60,385 nucleotides of DNA from an uncultured Chthonomonadales bacterium (lineage in GTDB: Bacteria; Armatimonadota; Chthonomonadetes; Chthonomonadales; CAJBBX01): assembly GCA_938005745.1 (NCBI GenBank), contig CALLMM010000021.1, positions 1-60,385 on the forward strand. Reading direction: 5' to 3'. Both the position numbers and the translations under genes were made by a program. Positions 35,562 to 42,963 of this stretch are shown piece after piece. Under the pieces are notes generated by a model. That model did no database searches, was not told where the DNA came from, and was given only the letters and a program-made list of their open reading frames with translations. Positions within the stretch are counted from its first letter, which is position 1, and each line of letters begins with the position of its first letter.

Positions 35562-37069
35562 GCCTGTGCCTCCTGGCGTTCTTTGAAAGCGTGCGTGGCG
35601 TGCTGCGGCGAGTGAACAACCCGAATGCCGTACAACTGGCAGAAGCCCTCCACCACGCGCCGGTGATCCCCGAAGGTAACGACCTGATGAAATCCGAGCA
35701 CGTCCCGCGCATCCTCGATCCGGTCCATCTTAATCTCGATGGAGGTGCGGCATCCTCCGGCGGGAGGCGTCTGGACGTTGCTGACGACCGTGCCGGTATC
35801 CAGGATCAACTCGTGCGGGTTGTTGAAGCGGATCAGTGTGACCGGCTTGCCGGGTGTCCAGAGCACCTGCGTGGAGACGCCCAGCGCCGACTCGGAGTGG
35901 CTGCGGAGTATATAGGGCGCGGGCGGCTTATCAAAGCCGTTCAGGCGGGTTCCCGAGGTGCAGTGGGAGGCGATCAGCAGGTTTTTGGCGGTCTCGGCGA
36001 CCGGGTCGTTCATATAGCCGGGACGGTTGAGCAGATAGCTGGTCAGCATCATGGAGAAGGCGCCGAACAGATCCGCCTCGCATCCCGCCGTGAGACCGGA
36101 GTCCTGGAGCATGGTCCAGGCGAAGCAGGGCGGGGTCGGAACCAGCTTCGCGCCGACCATCCCCAGACAGTCCATCGAGAGCGCGTTTGCCTGTTCGTCC
36201 GCCATCAGGCGTTTGGCGGTGACGAAGGCGCGGGCGGAGTTGCGGCAGTCCTCCTCCGTCGGCTCGATCACCCGGTGTGCTCCCCGCCGCATGGTCAAGG
36301 CGACATCCTTCACCTCCTCGTTCACCGGCGTCCGGTCGAAAAGCTGGTTGAAGGTGTCGCGGGGGATGGCGCGGACCTTCGCGCCGAGCCGTTCGACGAC
36401 CGTCTCATTGCGCTGGTCTCCCTGTATCCACAGGACTCGCGACTCCTCAAACATCCGTTTGGCGCGGATCATCCGAAGCCCGTCCTCCACCGCAGACCAT
36501 TCGAGCGTGGAGGCGAGATAGACACCCGGCTGCCGCGACAGCGTGGCGACGTGTCCGGTGAAGGAGGTTCCGATCGGCGCAAACAGGATCAGCGGCGTCT
36601 TCGCCTCGCGCGCCAGCCGGTCCGCCCAGCCCCAGCAGTTCATATGCTGCATCAGGACGATCAAGCCGTCAGGAGCGCGTTCTCGCACGCCGGAGATCAG
36701 CGCGTTCATCCCGTTTTCGTCGGTGATCATCCCGGGCATATCGCGCAGCGTGATGCTGAGGGCGCGGCAGGACTGCTCCAGTTTTCGGCGATACTCCGCC
36801 TGATGGCGATCCAGATCGTAGGTCGTGCCGGGCCATCCCAGCCAGTAGGGACGGGGCATGCCCAGAATCGCCGACTCCAGCCGGATCGTCGGGCGCGGAC
36901 GCAGCGCGGTGGGATCAATGTAGTCGGGGGCGGGTCGGCGGAGGGGTGGGCGCGCAGAGGCGATGAGAGGCGCGCCGCCGCTCACTCCCAGCGTGATGGC
37001 TGCCGCCGAGACGTAGCGAAGACACTCTCGCCGGGAGATGCACCCCTGACAGCTATGATGGGTTGACAT
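35558..37069 (-). CDS. Tat-exported L-fucose/L-arabinose isomerase-fold protein
   Basis: A 503-residue protein with a twin-arginine-like N-terminus (ISRRECLRYVSAAAITLG) and the overall layout of the FucI/AraA family: an N-terminal Rossmann-like domain (ILFAPIGTSFTGHVAT), a middle domain (LSMDCLGMVGAKLVPTPPCF, EADLFGAFSMMLTSYL) and a beta-rich end (SHCTSGTRLNG). Glu in CEADLFGA fits one metal ligand of fucose isomerases. An isomerase acting outside the cytoplasm is unusual, so it may bind rather than isomerise sugars. AAAAGGAG precedes the ATG. It is divergent from the TetR gene. Confidence 0.8.
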   Translation of the reverse strand: MSTHHSCQGCISRRECLRYVSAAAITLGVSGGAPLIASARPPLRRPAPDYIDPTALRPRPTIRLESAILGMPRPYWLGWPGTTYDLDRHQAEYRRKLEQSCRALSITLRDMPGMITDENGMNALISGVRERAPDGLIVLMQHMNCWGWADRLAREAKTPLILFAPIGTSFTGHVATLSRQPGVYLASTLEWSAVEDGLRMIRAKRMFEESRVLWIQGDQRNETVVERLGAKVRAIPRDTFNQLFDRTPVNEEVKDVALTMRRGAHRVIEPTEEDCRNSARAFVTAKRLMADEQANALSMDCLGMVGAKLVPTPPCFAWTMLQDSGLTAGCEADLFGAFSMMLTSYLLNRPGYMNDPVAETAKNLLIASHCTSGTRLNGFDKPPAPYILRSHSESALGVSTQVLWTPGKPVTLIRFNNPHELILDTGTVVSNVQTPPAGGCRTSIEIKMDRIEDARDVLGFHQVVTFGDHRRVVEGFCQLYGIRVVHSPQHATHAFKERQEAQA

Positions 37070-37126
37070 CGTGGTTCTCCTTTTGAAAGAAACGCACCTC
37101 TGTGTCTGCTGTCTCCGCCTTCAAAG

Positions 37127-37139
37127 TTAGCCGGGCTAA
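37127..37139. promoter_or_regulatory. Candidate operator palindrome
   Basis: TTAGCCGGGCTAA is a perfect 6-bp inverted repeat about one central G; one further outer pair matches. It stands about 58 bases upstream of the isomerase-like gene (start 37069) in the divergent gap shared with tetR, a usual place for a TetR operator. An A/T-rich stretch follows at 37150-37200. Confidence 0.45.
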
Positions 37140-37216
37140 TTCCTGTCAGAAAAATATACTTTTTTTTACGTTTTATCTTGACTTTGTGATACATTTTAAC
37201 TAGCAATGGAATATTG

Positions 37217-37270
37217 CTTCGCTGCGCTCGCAATGACGGACTGGGGGCAGGTACCACGTAACTGGAACGG
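37217..37270. repeat. 54-base dispersed element, copy 1
   Basis: CTTCGCTGCGCTCGCAATGA ... ACTGGAACGG. The reverse complement of 55106-55159 matches it at 53 of 54 positions by eye. It lies inside the 376-base divergent gap 37070-37445 between the isomerase-like gene and tetR. Confidence 0.88.
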
Positions 37271-37345
37271 CAGCCACAACGCATACCGACGCCCAGCTGT
37301 TACCGAACCTGTACAATAACCTGTCTGATATATTTAACGACACAT

Positions 37346-37361
37346 CTATATGTTGATATAG
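37346..37361. promoter_or_regulatory. Second inverted repeat upstream of tetR
   Basis: CTATAT-GTTG-ATATAG is a perfect 6-bp inverted repeat with a 4-base centre, 84 bases before the tetR ATG. It could be an autoregulatory site. Its sequence differs from the palindrome at 37127, so at most one is likely to be the TetR site. Confidence 0.35.
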
Positions 37362-37445
37362 CGGCACTCTTCGCGGAGAAGACTCATAACCGTTTGTATC
37401 GGGGTATGCTATTTGCACGTTCGCTGTCCTTAAAGAAATCCATCC

Positions 37446-38117
37446 ATGAGCATCGAAACCGAAGTCGGTATTACCAACGAGACCGAGCGTCGCCTGCTGG
37501 ACTGCGCCCTGACGCTGTTTGCGGAGAAGGGGTTTGCCGGCGTCAGCGTCCGCGAGATCATCGAGGCGGCAGGAGTTACGCGACCGGTTCTCTACTACTA
37601 CAGCAAGAACAAGGAAGACCTGTTCCGCCGCGTCGTTCTCGCGATCCATTCGGACGCCATCCGGGCGCTGATGGAGATTCTGTCTCAGCCGGGAAGCTGC
37701 GCCGACCGTCTGAAAGCCGTCGTGCGCGGCGCATTTCTCTTCTCGGTCGCCGATCTGCGCGTTCCCCGGCTGATGTTCCGAACCTACTACGGGCAGGAGA
37801 TCGAGGGCGTTACCTCGCTGGTCAGTCAGATGACGGGAATCCGGTTCGGCACGATCGCGCAGATCATCCGGGAGGGACTGGCGTCGGGAGAGATCGCCGG
37901 GGGCGACGCCGAGGCGCTGACCATGGTCTTCTGCTGTCTGATGGATCATCATATAGGGGCATACATGCAGCTGTCGGAGCCGGAGAAGCGGCTGACCGAT
38001 GACCTGGCGGATGCGCTGGTGGAGGTGTTCCTCCATGGAGTGGGAACGGGAGAGCGTCAGCCCGTCTCTCTGCCTCCCTTTGCGGGATGGCCCCAGCCGC
38101 CGGAGCGGACAGGATAG
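37446..38117 (+). CDS. TetR family transcriptional regulator
   Basis: A 223-residue repressor-type protein. The N-terminal helix-turn-helix is classic: RRLLDCALTLFAEKGFAGVS, VREIIEAAGVTRPVLYYYSK and NKEDLFRRVV. The C-terminal part (about 80-210) is helical and would bind a ligand and dimerise; it resembles the CerR/YbiH-like C-terminal type only loosely. The divergent gap upstream holds two palindromes (37127 and 37346) that are natural targets. Likely controlled genes are the divergent isomerase-like pair or the DUF1592/DUF1552 genes downstream. Confidence 0.93.
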   Translation: MSIETEVGITNETERRLLDCALTLFAEKGFAGVSVREIIEAAGVTRPVLYYYSKNKEDLFRRVVLAIHSDAIRALMEILSQPGSCADRLKAVVRGAFLFSVADLRVPRLMFRTYYGQEIEGVTSLVSQMTGIRFGTIAQIIREGLASGEIAGGDAEALTMVFCCLMDHHIGAYMQLSEPEKRLTDDLADALVEVFLHGVGTGERQPVSLPPFAGWPQPPERTG

Positions 38118-38278
38118 CCGCCTGTTTTCATGGCAGGACTCTGTTTCCCTGCCAGAATGGGCGAAGGTTGCAGGAAGCGTGGATAAATATTTTTCCGTAT
38201 AGAATATATCCCTGTAACATCCGGTTATTTTCAGACACTAAACATTGCAGAATATCCCGCTTTCTGAGAATGTGCCTG

Positions 38279-40195
38279 ATGCAGCCAACCCAACCAGACC
38301 TCTCGAATCGTCGGCGGTTTGCGTTTGCCGGGTCGCTCTGCGCGATCGTTCTGTCGGCGCTGTTGTTCGGCGTGGCGCTGGCGCAGGATCGGGAGAAGCC
38401 CTCTCCCGCCGCAGAGCAAGCCGCCTTTGAGAAGAGCATTCAGCCCCTGCTGCAGCAATACTGCCTTCCCTGTCACGGGGCGCAGCGCCCTGCCGGGGGC
38501 GTCAACCTCGCCGCCTTCTCCGATATCGCCTCCATTCAGCGCGATCAGTCTACCTGGCGCAAGGCGCTGTCGCAGGTGCGGGAGCGGCATATGCCGCCCT
38601 CCAACGCGCCGCAGCCCTCTCCGCAACAGCGCGACCAGCTTGCCGCCTGGCTCCAGCATACGCTCAACAACGTGGATGAGAGCCTGCTGCCCCGCGATCC
38701 GGGACGCGCGCCGATCCGCCGGCTGAGTCGTCTGGAGTACAACTACACGGTGCAGGACCTCTTCGGCGTTACCTCCCGTCCGGCGGACCGCTTTCCGGCG
38801 GACGGCGGCGGCGGAGCCGGGTTCGATAATAACGCCGACACGCTCTTCATTCCGCCCATCCTGATGGAGCGTTATCTGGAGGCGGCATCGGAGATACTGG
38901 CGGAGGCGAAGCCGGAGCGGCTCTTTGTGGCGCGACCCGGAAACGGGCTGTCGAAACCGGCGGCGGCGCGGCGCATTCTGGAGCACTTCGCCTTTCGCGC
39001 CTATCGCCGACCGGTGGAGAGGGCGGAGATAGACCGGCTGCTGCGTCTGTATCATCTGGCGGCGAAACGGGGAGACTCCTTCGAGGAGAGCGTTCGGTTT
39101 GCGCTCAAGGCGGCGCTGGTCTCGCCGAACTTCCTGTTCCGCGTGGAGGCGGATCGCAAGAGCGATTCCCCCGTTCCGGTCAGCGACTACGAACTGGCGA
39201 CGCGCCTCTCCTACTTCCTCTGGGCTTCGATGCCGGATGAGGAGCTTTTCCGGCTCGCCGGTCAGGGGCGTCTACGCGACCCGAAGACGCTGGAGCAGCA
39301 GACCCTGCGGATGCTCAGGGACCCGAAGGCGCGGCGCATGGCGGAGAGCTTCTCCAGTCAGTGGCTCAAGATCAAGGACCTCTACACTTCCGCGCGCCCC
39401 GATCCCGGCAAGTATCCCGCCTACACGCCCGCCCTGCGCGATGCGATGTATCAGGAGACGGTCGCCTTCTTCCACAGCCTGATCCGGGAGAACGGCAGCC
39501 TGCTGTCGCTGATTGACGCCGACTACACCTATCTGAATGAGGAGCTGGCAAACTACTACGGCATCGCGGGGGTGCGCGGTCCCGATATGCGGCGCGTTCG
39601 ACTGTCGGATCGGACGCGCGGCGGCGTGCTGACGATGGGCAGCGTGCTGACGGTTACCTCCTACCCGCAGCGCACCAGCCCGGTGCTGCGCGGAAAGTGG
39701 GTGCTGGAGGAGATCCTCGGCGCGCCGCCTCCGCCGCCTCCGCCCAATGCGGGCGCGCTCTCTCCCGACGACGCGCCCCGCGAGGGGCTGACCTTCCGGC
39801 AGCGGCTGGAGCAGCACCGCAAGAGGCCGGAGTGCGCCTCGTGCCATAATCGTATGGACCCGATCGGGTTCGGGCTGGAGAACTTCGACGCGGCGGGACG
39901 CTGGCGGCGCGACATCGGGGGCGTGCCGGTGGACGCAACCGGCGTGCTGGCGACCGGCGAGAAGTTCGAGGGACCGGTGGAACTCAAGAAGGTGCTGATG
40001 ACCCGCCGGGACGACTTTATTCGCAACCTGACCGAGAAGATGCTGGCGTATGCTCTGGGGCGCGGACTGGAACCCTACGACCTTCCGACCGTGCGCCGGA
40101 TCACGCAGGCGGTCGAGAGAGACAACTACCGCAGTTCCACGCTGATACTGGAGATCGTCAAGAGCTATCCGTTCCAGTATCGCAAGAGCCGATAG
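38279..40195 (+). CDS. DUF1587/DUF1592/DUF1588/DUF1585 protein with cytochrome-like motif
   Basis: A 638-residue exported protein of the planctomycete-type DUF1592 family. After a signal peptide (FAGSLCAIVLSALLFGVALA) comes a CLPCHG heme-c-type motif (PSD1-like), then in order DUF1587 (RLSRLEYNYTVQDLFG), DUF1595, DUF1592 (YELATRLSYFLWASMPDEEL), DUF1588 (TSYPQRTSPVLRGKWVLEE) with CASCHNRMDPIGF, and DUF1585 at the end (LAYALGRGLEPYD). A role in surface redox or polysaccharide use has been proposed for the family but is unproven. I start at the ATG at 38279; ATG 38270 is equally open. It pairs with the DUF1552 gene. Confidence 0.92.
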   Translation: MQPTQPDLSNRRRFAFAGSLCAIVLSALLFGVALAQDREKPSPAAEQAAFEKSIQPLLQQYCLPCHGAQRPAGGVNLAAFSDIASIQRDQSTWRKALSQVRERHMPPSNAPQPSPQQRDQLAAWLQHTLNNVDESLLPRDPGRAPIRRLSRLEYNYTVQDLFGVTSRPADRFPADGGGGAGFDNNADTLFIPPILMERYLEAASEILAEAKPERLFVARPGNGLSKPAAARRILEHFAFRAYRRPVERAEIDRLLRLYHLAAKRGDSFEESVRFALKAALVSPNFLFRVEADRKSDSPVPVSDYELATRLSYFLWASMPDEELFRLAGQGRLRDPKTLEQQTLRMLRDPKARRMAESFSSQWLKIKDLYTSARPDPGKYPAYTPALRDAMYQETVAFFHSLIRENGSLLSLIDADYTYLNEELANYYGIAGVRGPDMRRVRLSDRTRGGVLTMGSVLTVTSYPQRTSPVLRGKWVLEEILGAPPPPPPPNAGALSPDDAPREGLTFRQRLEQHRKRPECASCHNRMDPIGFGLENFDAAGRWRRDIGGVPVDATGVLATGEKFEGPVELKKVLMTRRDDFIRNLTEKMLAYALGRGLEPYDLPTVRRITQAVERDNYRSSTLILEIVKSYPFQYRKSR

Positions 40196-40216
40196 CAGAG
40201 GATAAAGGAGCGGAAT

Positions 40217-41662
40217 ATGGGGGAGAGTTCCCGAACAATATCGCGAAGAACGGTTCTCAAAGGGCTGGGCGTAACGATGTGCCTGCCGTTTCTGGAGTCG
40301 CTGCGTCCGCTGGAGTCGCTGGGAGACGCCGGGAAGGCGGCGCAGGGAAAGCCGCCCGTCCGACTGGCGGTGCTCTATATGCCCAACGGCGTCCATCCGC
40401 AGTTTTGGACGCCGAAGGGGATTGGCAGCGGCTTTGAGCTGTCCTCGACGCTGGCGCCGCTGAAAAATGTGCAGTCCGAGATACTGGTGCTGACGGAGCT
40501 GATGAATCAGAACAGCATCGAAGGCGACGGGCACTACGTCAAGGTGGCTCCCTTCCTGACCGGAACCGCCATCACCAAGACGACCGGGCACGACCTGCGC
40601 AGCGGGGGCGTCTCGCTGGATCAGCTGGCGGCGCAGCGGATCGGGAACCTGACCCCGCTCCCCTCTATCGAGCTGAGCGTGGAGCCGCCGACGACCTACG
40701 TAGATACCAACGTGGGCTACACCGCCCTCTACGGCTCGCATATCTCCTGGAGTTCGCCCACCACGCCGGTCTCCCGCGAGGTCAACCCGCAGCACGCCTT
40801 TGACCGTCTCTTCCGCACCTCCGGCAGCGGCAGCGGGCGGGGAGCCTCCCTCAACGATCAGAGCGTGCTCGACCTGGTGATGGAGGACGCACGACGCCTT
40901 CAGGGACGGGTCGGTCAGGCGGACAGGCTCAAACTGGAGGAGTATTTTGACGCGGTGCGCTCGGTGGAGAAGCGGATCGCCTTCGACGCACAGCGGCGCA
41001 AAGCCGAGTATGAGGGCGACCCCCTGGCGCGTAGGGAGATCGAGCGGCTGGGCGGCAGGATCAAGGACTACTATCAGGACCCGGCGCGCATTCGCGAACG
41101 CGGAATAGACCATACGGAGCAGGTGCGGCTGATGCTGGACATCATCGCGCTGGCGTTCTGGACCGACTCGACCCGCGTCGCCACCTTCATGTTCGGCAAC
41201 GAGGTGAGCGGTCGAAACTTCTCCTTCCTGCCGGGCGTCAACGGCGGTCATCACCAGATCTCCCATCATGAGAACGATAAGGGGAAGCTGGAGGAGTACC
41301 GCAGGATCAACGTCTGGCATGTGGAGCAGTACGCCTATCTGCTGGAGCGGCTGAAGAGCATCCGGGAGGGCGAGGGCACGCTGCTGGACAACTGCATGGT
41401 GATGTTCGGCAGCGGCATGCGCGACGGCAACTACCACAGCCCCTACAACCTGCCGATCGTGCTGGCGGGGCGCGCCGGGGGCACGCTGGCGACCGGACGC
41501 CATCTGGTCTATCCGAAGAAGACGCCCCTGTGCAATCTCTACGTCGGGATGCTCCATCGCATGGGGATATCGGTCTCCCGTTTCGGCGACAGCACCGGTC
41601 TGCTGCCGGGTCTGGACGATCCGAGCTTCCAGAAGGCGGGCGCACCGGAGTCGGGGGCGTAG
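40217..41662 (+). CDS. DUF1552 domain protein, Tat-exported
   Basis: A 481-residue DUF1552 protein, the usual partner of DUF1592 proteins. The signal is twin-arginine: ISRRTVLKGLGVTMCLPFLE. Typical stretches include YMPNGVHPQFWTPKG, FGNEVSGRNFSFLPG, HHQISHHENDKGKLEEY and GSGMRDGNYHSPYNLP, with His and Asp/Asn residues consistent with a sulfatase/phosphatase-like metal site. ATAAAGGAG precedes the ATG. It starts 21 bases after the partner and ends at a strong terminator. Confidence 0.93.
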   Translation: MGESSRTISRRTVLKGLGVTMCLPFLESLRPLESLGDAGKAAQGKPPVRLAVLYMPNGVHPQFWTPKGIGSGFELSSTLAPLKNVQSEILVLTELMNQNSIEGDGHYVKVAPFLTGTAITKTTGHDLRSGGVSLDQLAAQRIGNLTPLPSIELSVEPPTTYVDTNVGYTALYGSHISWSSPTTPVSREVNPQHAFDRLFRTSGSGSGRGASLNDQSVLDLVMEDARRLQGRVGQADRLKLEEYFDAVRSVEKRIAFDAQRRKAEYEGDPLARREIERLGGRIKDYYQDPARIRERGIDHTEQVRLMLDIIALAFWTDSTRVATFMFGNEVSGRNFSFLPGVNGGHHQISHHENDKGKLEEYRRINVWHVEQYAYLLERLKSIREGEGTLLDNCMVMFGSGMRDGNYHSPYNLPIVLAGRAGGTLATGRHLVYPKKTPLCNLYVGMLHRMGISVSRFGDSTGLLPGLDDPSFQKAGAPESGA

Positions 41663-41682
41663 CGAGGCAGCCGGCGAAAGTC

Positions 41683-41718
41683 AAAGCCCCGGAGGGCAGG
41701 TTCGCCTTCCGGGGCTTT
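41683..41718. terminator. Strong bidirectional rho-independent-type hairpin
   Basis: Arms AAAGCCCCGGAGGGC (41683-41697) and GCCTTCCGGGGCTTT (41704-41718) pair over 15 bp with one G-U pair and a six-base loop. A-rich and T-rich ends flank the G+C core in both directions. It fills the gap between the convergent DUF1552 and Eis-like genes. Confidence 0.85.
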
Positions 41719-41721
41719 GCG

Positions 41722-42963
41722 TTAGAAGTCCCAGTCCGGGTGCGGCTGGGGCAGCCGCAGCGTTCTGTCCAGCTGATCCAGAAGCTCCGGCGGCGCAGAG
41801 AGCGAATCGGTGATCGCCAGTCCCGAAGCCGGAAGCACCCCCAGCCACATCCGGGTGAATGCGCCGACCGAAGCCTGCAGCGTGGGCAGGGAGGGATCGG
41901 ATCCCTTCTCGACGCCGGAGGTCTCGCCCAGCGTCACCACATACTCCCCGCTCAGTCCCCGCCAGGGAGACGACTCGTCGAGGAACCGCTCGATGGGATC
42001 GTCCAGCGTCAGGTTGAAGCGCAGCGTCTGGCCGCACAGACGGGTCCGCTCCAGACAGCCCTTCAGGTCGCAGATACGCATCTGCCAGTAGGCGAGCGCC
42101 TCGATCTTCGCCTCGTAGCGGGAGCGGTCCGTCACGCGCATGTGGCGAAACGGCTGGCGGATCAGGTCCTGCAGCTGGATGCCCGGCGGCTCCATCATCC
42201 GTACGAGCCGCACCTGATCCCCCAGGCTCTTCAGCAGCGACAGCAGTTCGAGAAGCTGCTCCGGTGTCTGGTAGACCGTCCAGCGAACGGTATAGGGACC
42301 GTGCTCCACCTCTTTGGCGGAGCACCAGAAGTAGTGAGTCAGCTCGCCGTGTTCGCCGTCGCGGTAGCCTAACCCGAAGTCGTCGCTGTCCGCCATCTCG
42401 GCGCGGGTGATGGCGGGGGGCAGCAGGTTGCATCCTCCGTGCGCGCGTCGGCGAAGCAGCCGGGAGGCGTGCGCCTCCTGCCAGTCGTCGGCGGTGAGGC
42501 GCGACGGAACGCGCGGCTTCGACGGCACCTGCAGATGCGCCGGGTCGAAGGCGATGCGCGTCTCGTAGCCGCCCGACCCGAATCCGAACTGATTGTAGTA
42601 GCCCTGCTCGAACATCCCCAGCCCCGAAAGCATCGCGCCTTCGGCTGCCTCCTCCGCGATGATCCGTGCAACCAGGCGGCTGGCAATGCCCTGCTTTCGC
42701 ACGATCCGACTGGTGGTGACGCCGGTGATGCAGGAGAGCGAGACGTCGTCATCCAGATAGCGCATTCTGCCAGGGGCGGCGAGCACCAGACACTCTGCCT
42801 CGCCGTCGTAGGTTCCCACCAGCGCGCGACCGCAGGCGACATAGTAGTCCATCGCCTCCGCTTCCGATACGTCTTTGCCGATCCATCCGACTTCGCGCCA
42901 GATGCGATGCGTCGCTTTCCGGTCGCGCGCCGGATCGTAGGGGCGCATTTCCACCGATGTCAT
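41722..42963 (-). CDS. Eis-like GNAT acetyltransferase with SCP2-like C-terminus
   Basis: A 413-residue enhanced-intracellular-survival-type N-acetyltransferase: an N-terminal GNAT domain (VSLSCITGVTTSRIVRKQGI, then ASRLVARII, the acetyl-CoA loop), a second GNAT-like domain, and a C-terminal SCP2-like domain (about 290-413) ending in a free carboxylate, DWDF, as in Eis. FEQGYYNQFGFGSGGYETRI is typical. Eis proteins acetylate amines including aminoglycosides; the native substrate here is unknown. Its ATG overlaps the stop of recD2 by four bases, so translation is coupled. Confidence 0.88.
   Translation of the reverse strand: MTSVEMRPYDPARDRKATHRIWREVGWIGKDVSEAEAMDYYVACGRALVGTYDGEAECLVLAAPGRMRYLDDDVSLSCITGVTTSRIVRKQGIASRLVARIIAEEAAEGAMLSGLGMFEQGYYNQFGFGSGGYETRIAFDPAHLQVPSKPRVPSRLTADDWQEAHASRLLRRRAHGGCNLLPPAITRAEMADSDDFGLGYRDGEHGELTHYFWCSAKEVEHGPYTVRWTVYQTPEQLLELLSLLKSLGDQVRLVRMMEPPGIQLQDLIRQPFRHMRVTDRSRYEAKIEALAYWQMRICDLKGCLERTRLCGQTLRFNLTLDDPIERFLDESSPWRGLSGEYVVTLGETSGVEKGSDPSLPTLQASVGAFTRMWLGVLPASGLAITDSLSAPPELLDQLDRTLRLPQPHPDWDF

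Noticed and set aside
37178..37206. Promoter beginning TTGACT at 37178 on the plus strand
   Set aside because: The correct spacing gives TAGCAA as the -10, and the nearby TACATT is only six bases away, so a promoter is not supported.
39272..41557. A 761-codon minus-strand frame
   Set aside because: It lies opposite the well-supported DUF1592 and DUF1552 genes and has no homology-like features.
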